DNA of 6,743 bases from an uncultured Bacteroidales bacterium (GTDB lineage Bacteria > Bacteroidota > Bacteroidia > Bacteroidales > Bacteroidaceae), in assembly GCA_945871755.1 (NCBI GenBank), contig CAMBWV010000056.1, forward strand, positions 1 through 6,743. The letters run 5' to 3'. This document shows positions 6,140-6,743 of this stretch, in pieces. Positions within the stretch are counted from its first letter, which is position 1. The number at the start of each line of letters is the position of its first letter. Position numbers and translations under genes: made by a program. The notes beneath the pieces are model-generated. The model did not search any database and was not told the origin of the DNA. It saw only the letters and a list, made by a program, of their open reading frames with translations.

Positions 6140-6589
6140 ATGATGAACGAATGGTTTGAATGCAAAGTCAAGTACGAACGTACGATGGACGATGGCAAAG
6201 TGAAGAAAGTCAATGAACCTTATTTGGTGGATGCGCTCAGTTTCACCGAGGCCGAAGAACGCATCATCGAAGAGCGCAAGCACTATATGAGCGGCGAGTT
6301 TCAGGTGAGCGACATCAAGCGCGCCCGCTACGCCGAACTCTTCGAAACAGACGATGAGAGTGCTGACCGCTGGTTCAAGGTGAAACTCACCTTTATCACC
6401 CTCGACGAAAAGACGGGTGCAGAAAAGAAAACCTCGCAGAACGTCCTCGTACAGGCTGCCGACCTCCGCGATGCCGTCAAGCGTCTAGACGAAGGCATGA
6501 AAACATCCATGATGGACTACGTCATCTCCTCCGTAGCCGAATCCCCCCTGCTGGATGTTTATCATTACACACCGAAACAGGACGCCTAA
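6140..6589 (+). CDS. DUF4494 domain-containing protein
   Basis: A 149-residue soluble protein with no signal peptide or membrane segment, recognised as DUF4494, a Bacteroidetes family of unknown function; length is normal. Start: ATG ATG at 6140, where the second ATG is equally plausible. It seems to consist of two similar modules offset by about 73 residues. W5-F6 matches W78-F79. G19, K22-K23, L29-V30, A32, A38, R41 and E44 match G93, K96-K97, L103-V104, A106, A112, R115 and E118. Each module would be a beta-rich part, then a helix (SFTEAEERIIEE; DLRDAVKRLDEG), then a short hydrophobic strand ending in an aromatic residue. It is highly charged, with no catalytic motif visible. It is transcribed away from carA from its own promoter. 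Function unknown; the neighbourhood alone does not justify linking it to pyrimidine synthesis. Confidence 0.9.
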   Translation: MMNEWFECKVKYERTMDDGKVKKVNEPYLVDALSFTEAEERIIEERKHYMSGEFQVSDIKRARYAELFETDDESADRWFKVKLTFITLDEKTGAEKKTSQNVLVQAADLRDAVKRLDEGMKTSMMDYVISSVAESPLLDVYHYTPKQDA

Positions 6590-6614
6590 ATTAGGTACAT
6601 AGACTAATGTCCTT

Positions 6615-6743
6615 GTTTTTAAAACACGAATATTTCGAATTTTCCTAATCCAATGAAGTCCGCTGGCTGCCACCACTCATTCGATTCGTTTTTTCAACAC
6701 GAATCTCTCGAATTATTCTAATTCAATGAAGGTTGCTGGCTGC
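6615..6743. repeat. 56-base imperfect direct repeat, period 73, after the DUF4494 gene
   Basis: Copy 1 (6615-6670) and copy 2 (6688-6743) share 46 of 56 bases, separated by 17 unrelated bases. Conserved blocks are AACACGAAT, TCGAATT, CTAAT, CAATGAAG and GCTGGCTGC. Inside each copy are 9-base degenerate units (CGAATnTnT, CGAATTnTn, CTAATnCAA). Copy 2 ends at the window edge, so more copies may follow. No protein frame or T-tailed hairpin was found here. Confidence 0.8.

Noticed and set aside
6485..6676. 63-codon minus-strand frame across the end of the DUF4494 gene and the first repeat
   Set aside because: Half of it is antisense to a real gene and the rest lies in degenerate repeat sequence, with no initiation context or motif.
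6615..6743. CRISPR array
   Set aside because: The two repeats are only 46/56 identical, the intervening segment is 17 bases, and no cas gene is nearby.

Overview
The window reads as a chromosomal segment of a Bacteroidales bacterium, probably Prevotella-like. Three things point there. The aspartyl-tRNA synthetase and carbamoyl-phosphate synthetase sequences are of the Bacteroidetes kind. One gene encodes a DUF4494 protein, a family I know only from Bacteroidetes. The candidate promoters fit the phylum's TTTG / TAnnTTTG consensus rather than -35/-10 boxes. The genus is a guess. No mobile element, tRNA, rRNA or CRISPR array was found.

Layout, left to right. Positions 1-1246 (minus strand) hold the first 415 codons of aspS, cut by the window edge. 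Positions 1247-1343 are a 97-base gap with a perfect hairpin, an AT-rich run and two copies of a CCTAACT heptamer touching the end of carB. Positions 1344-4556 (minus) are carB and 4675-5757 (minus) are carA, separated by 118 bases that contain a tandem 16-base duplication. Positions 5758-6139 are a 382-base divergent control region. It holds a leftward promoter, a short leader reading frame and a strong intrinsic terminator in front of carA, then a rightward promoter, a hairpin and a heptamer array in front of the next gene. Positions 6140-6589 (plus) encode the DUF4494 protein. The remainder, 6590-6743, is non-coding and contains a 56-base imperfect direct repeat with a 73-base period.

Functionally, CarA (glutaminase) and CarB (synthetase) make carbamoyl phosphate for pyrimidines and arginine. 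aspS, on the same strand downstream, may share the transcript. The most interesting part is the carA leader. A complete terminator lies between the apparent promoter and carA, and a 25-codon open frame ends exactly where the terminator stem begins, straight after a U/A-rich stretch. This is the architecture expected of transcription attenuation coupled to translation, as in the enterobacterial pyrBI leader. I infer it; it is not shown. CarA and CarB themselves look more like the eukaryotic CAD/CPS1 proteins than like E. coli CarAB, including the C-terminal effector domain. The DUF4494 protein appears to be two copies of one module of about 73 residues.
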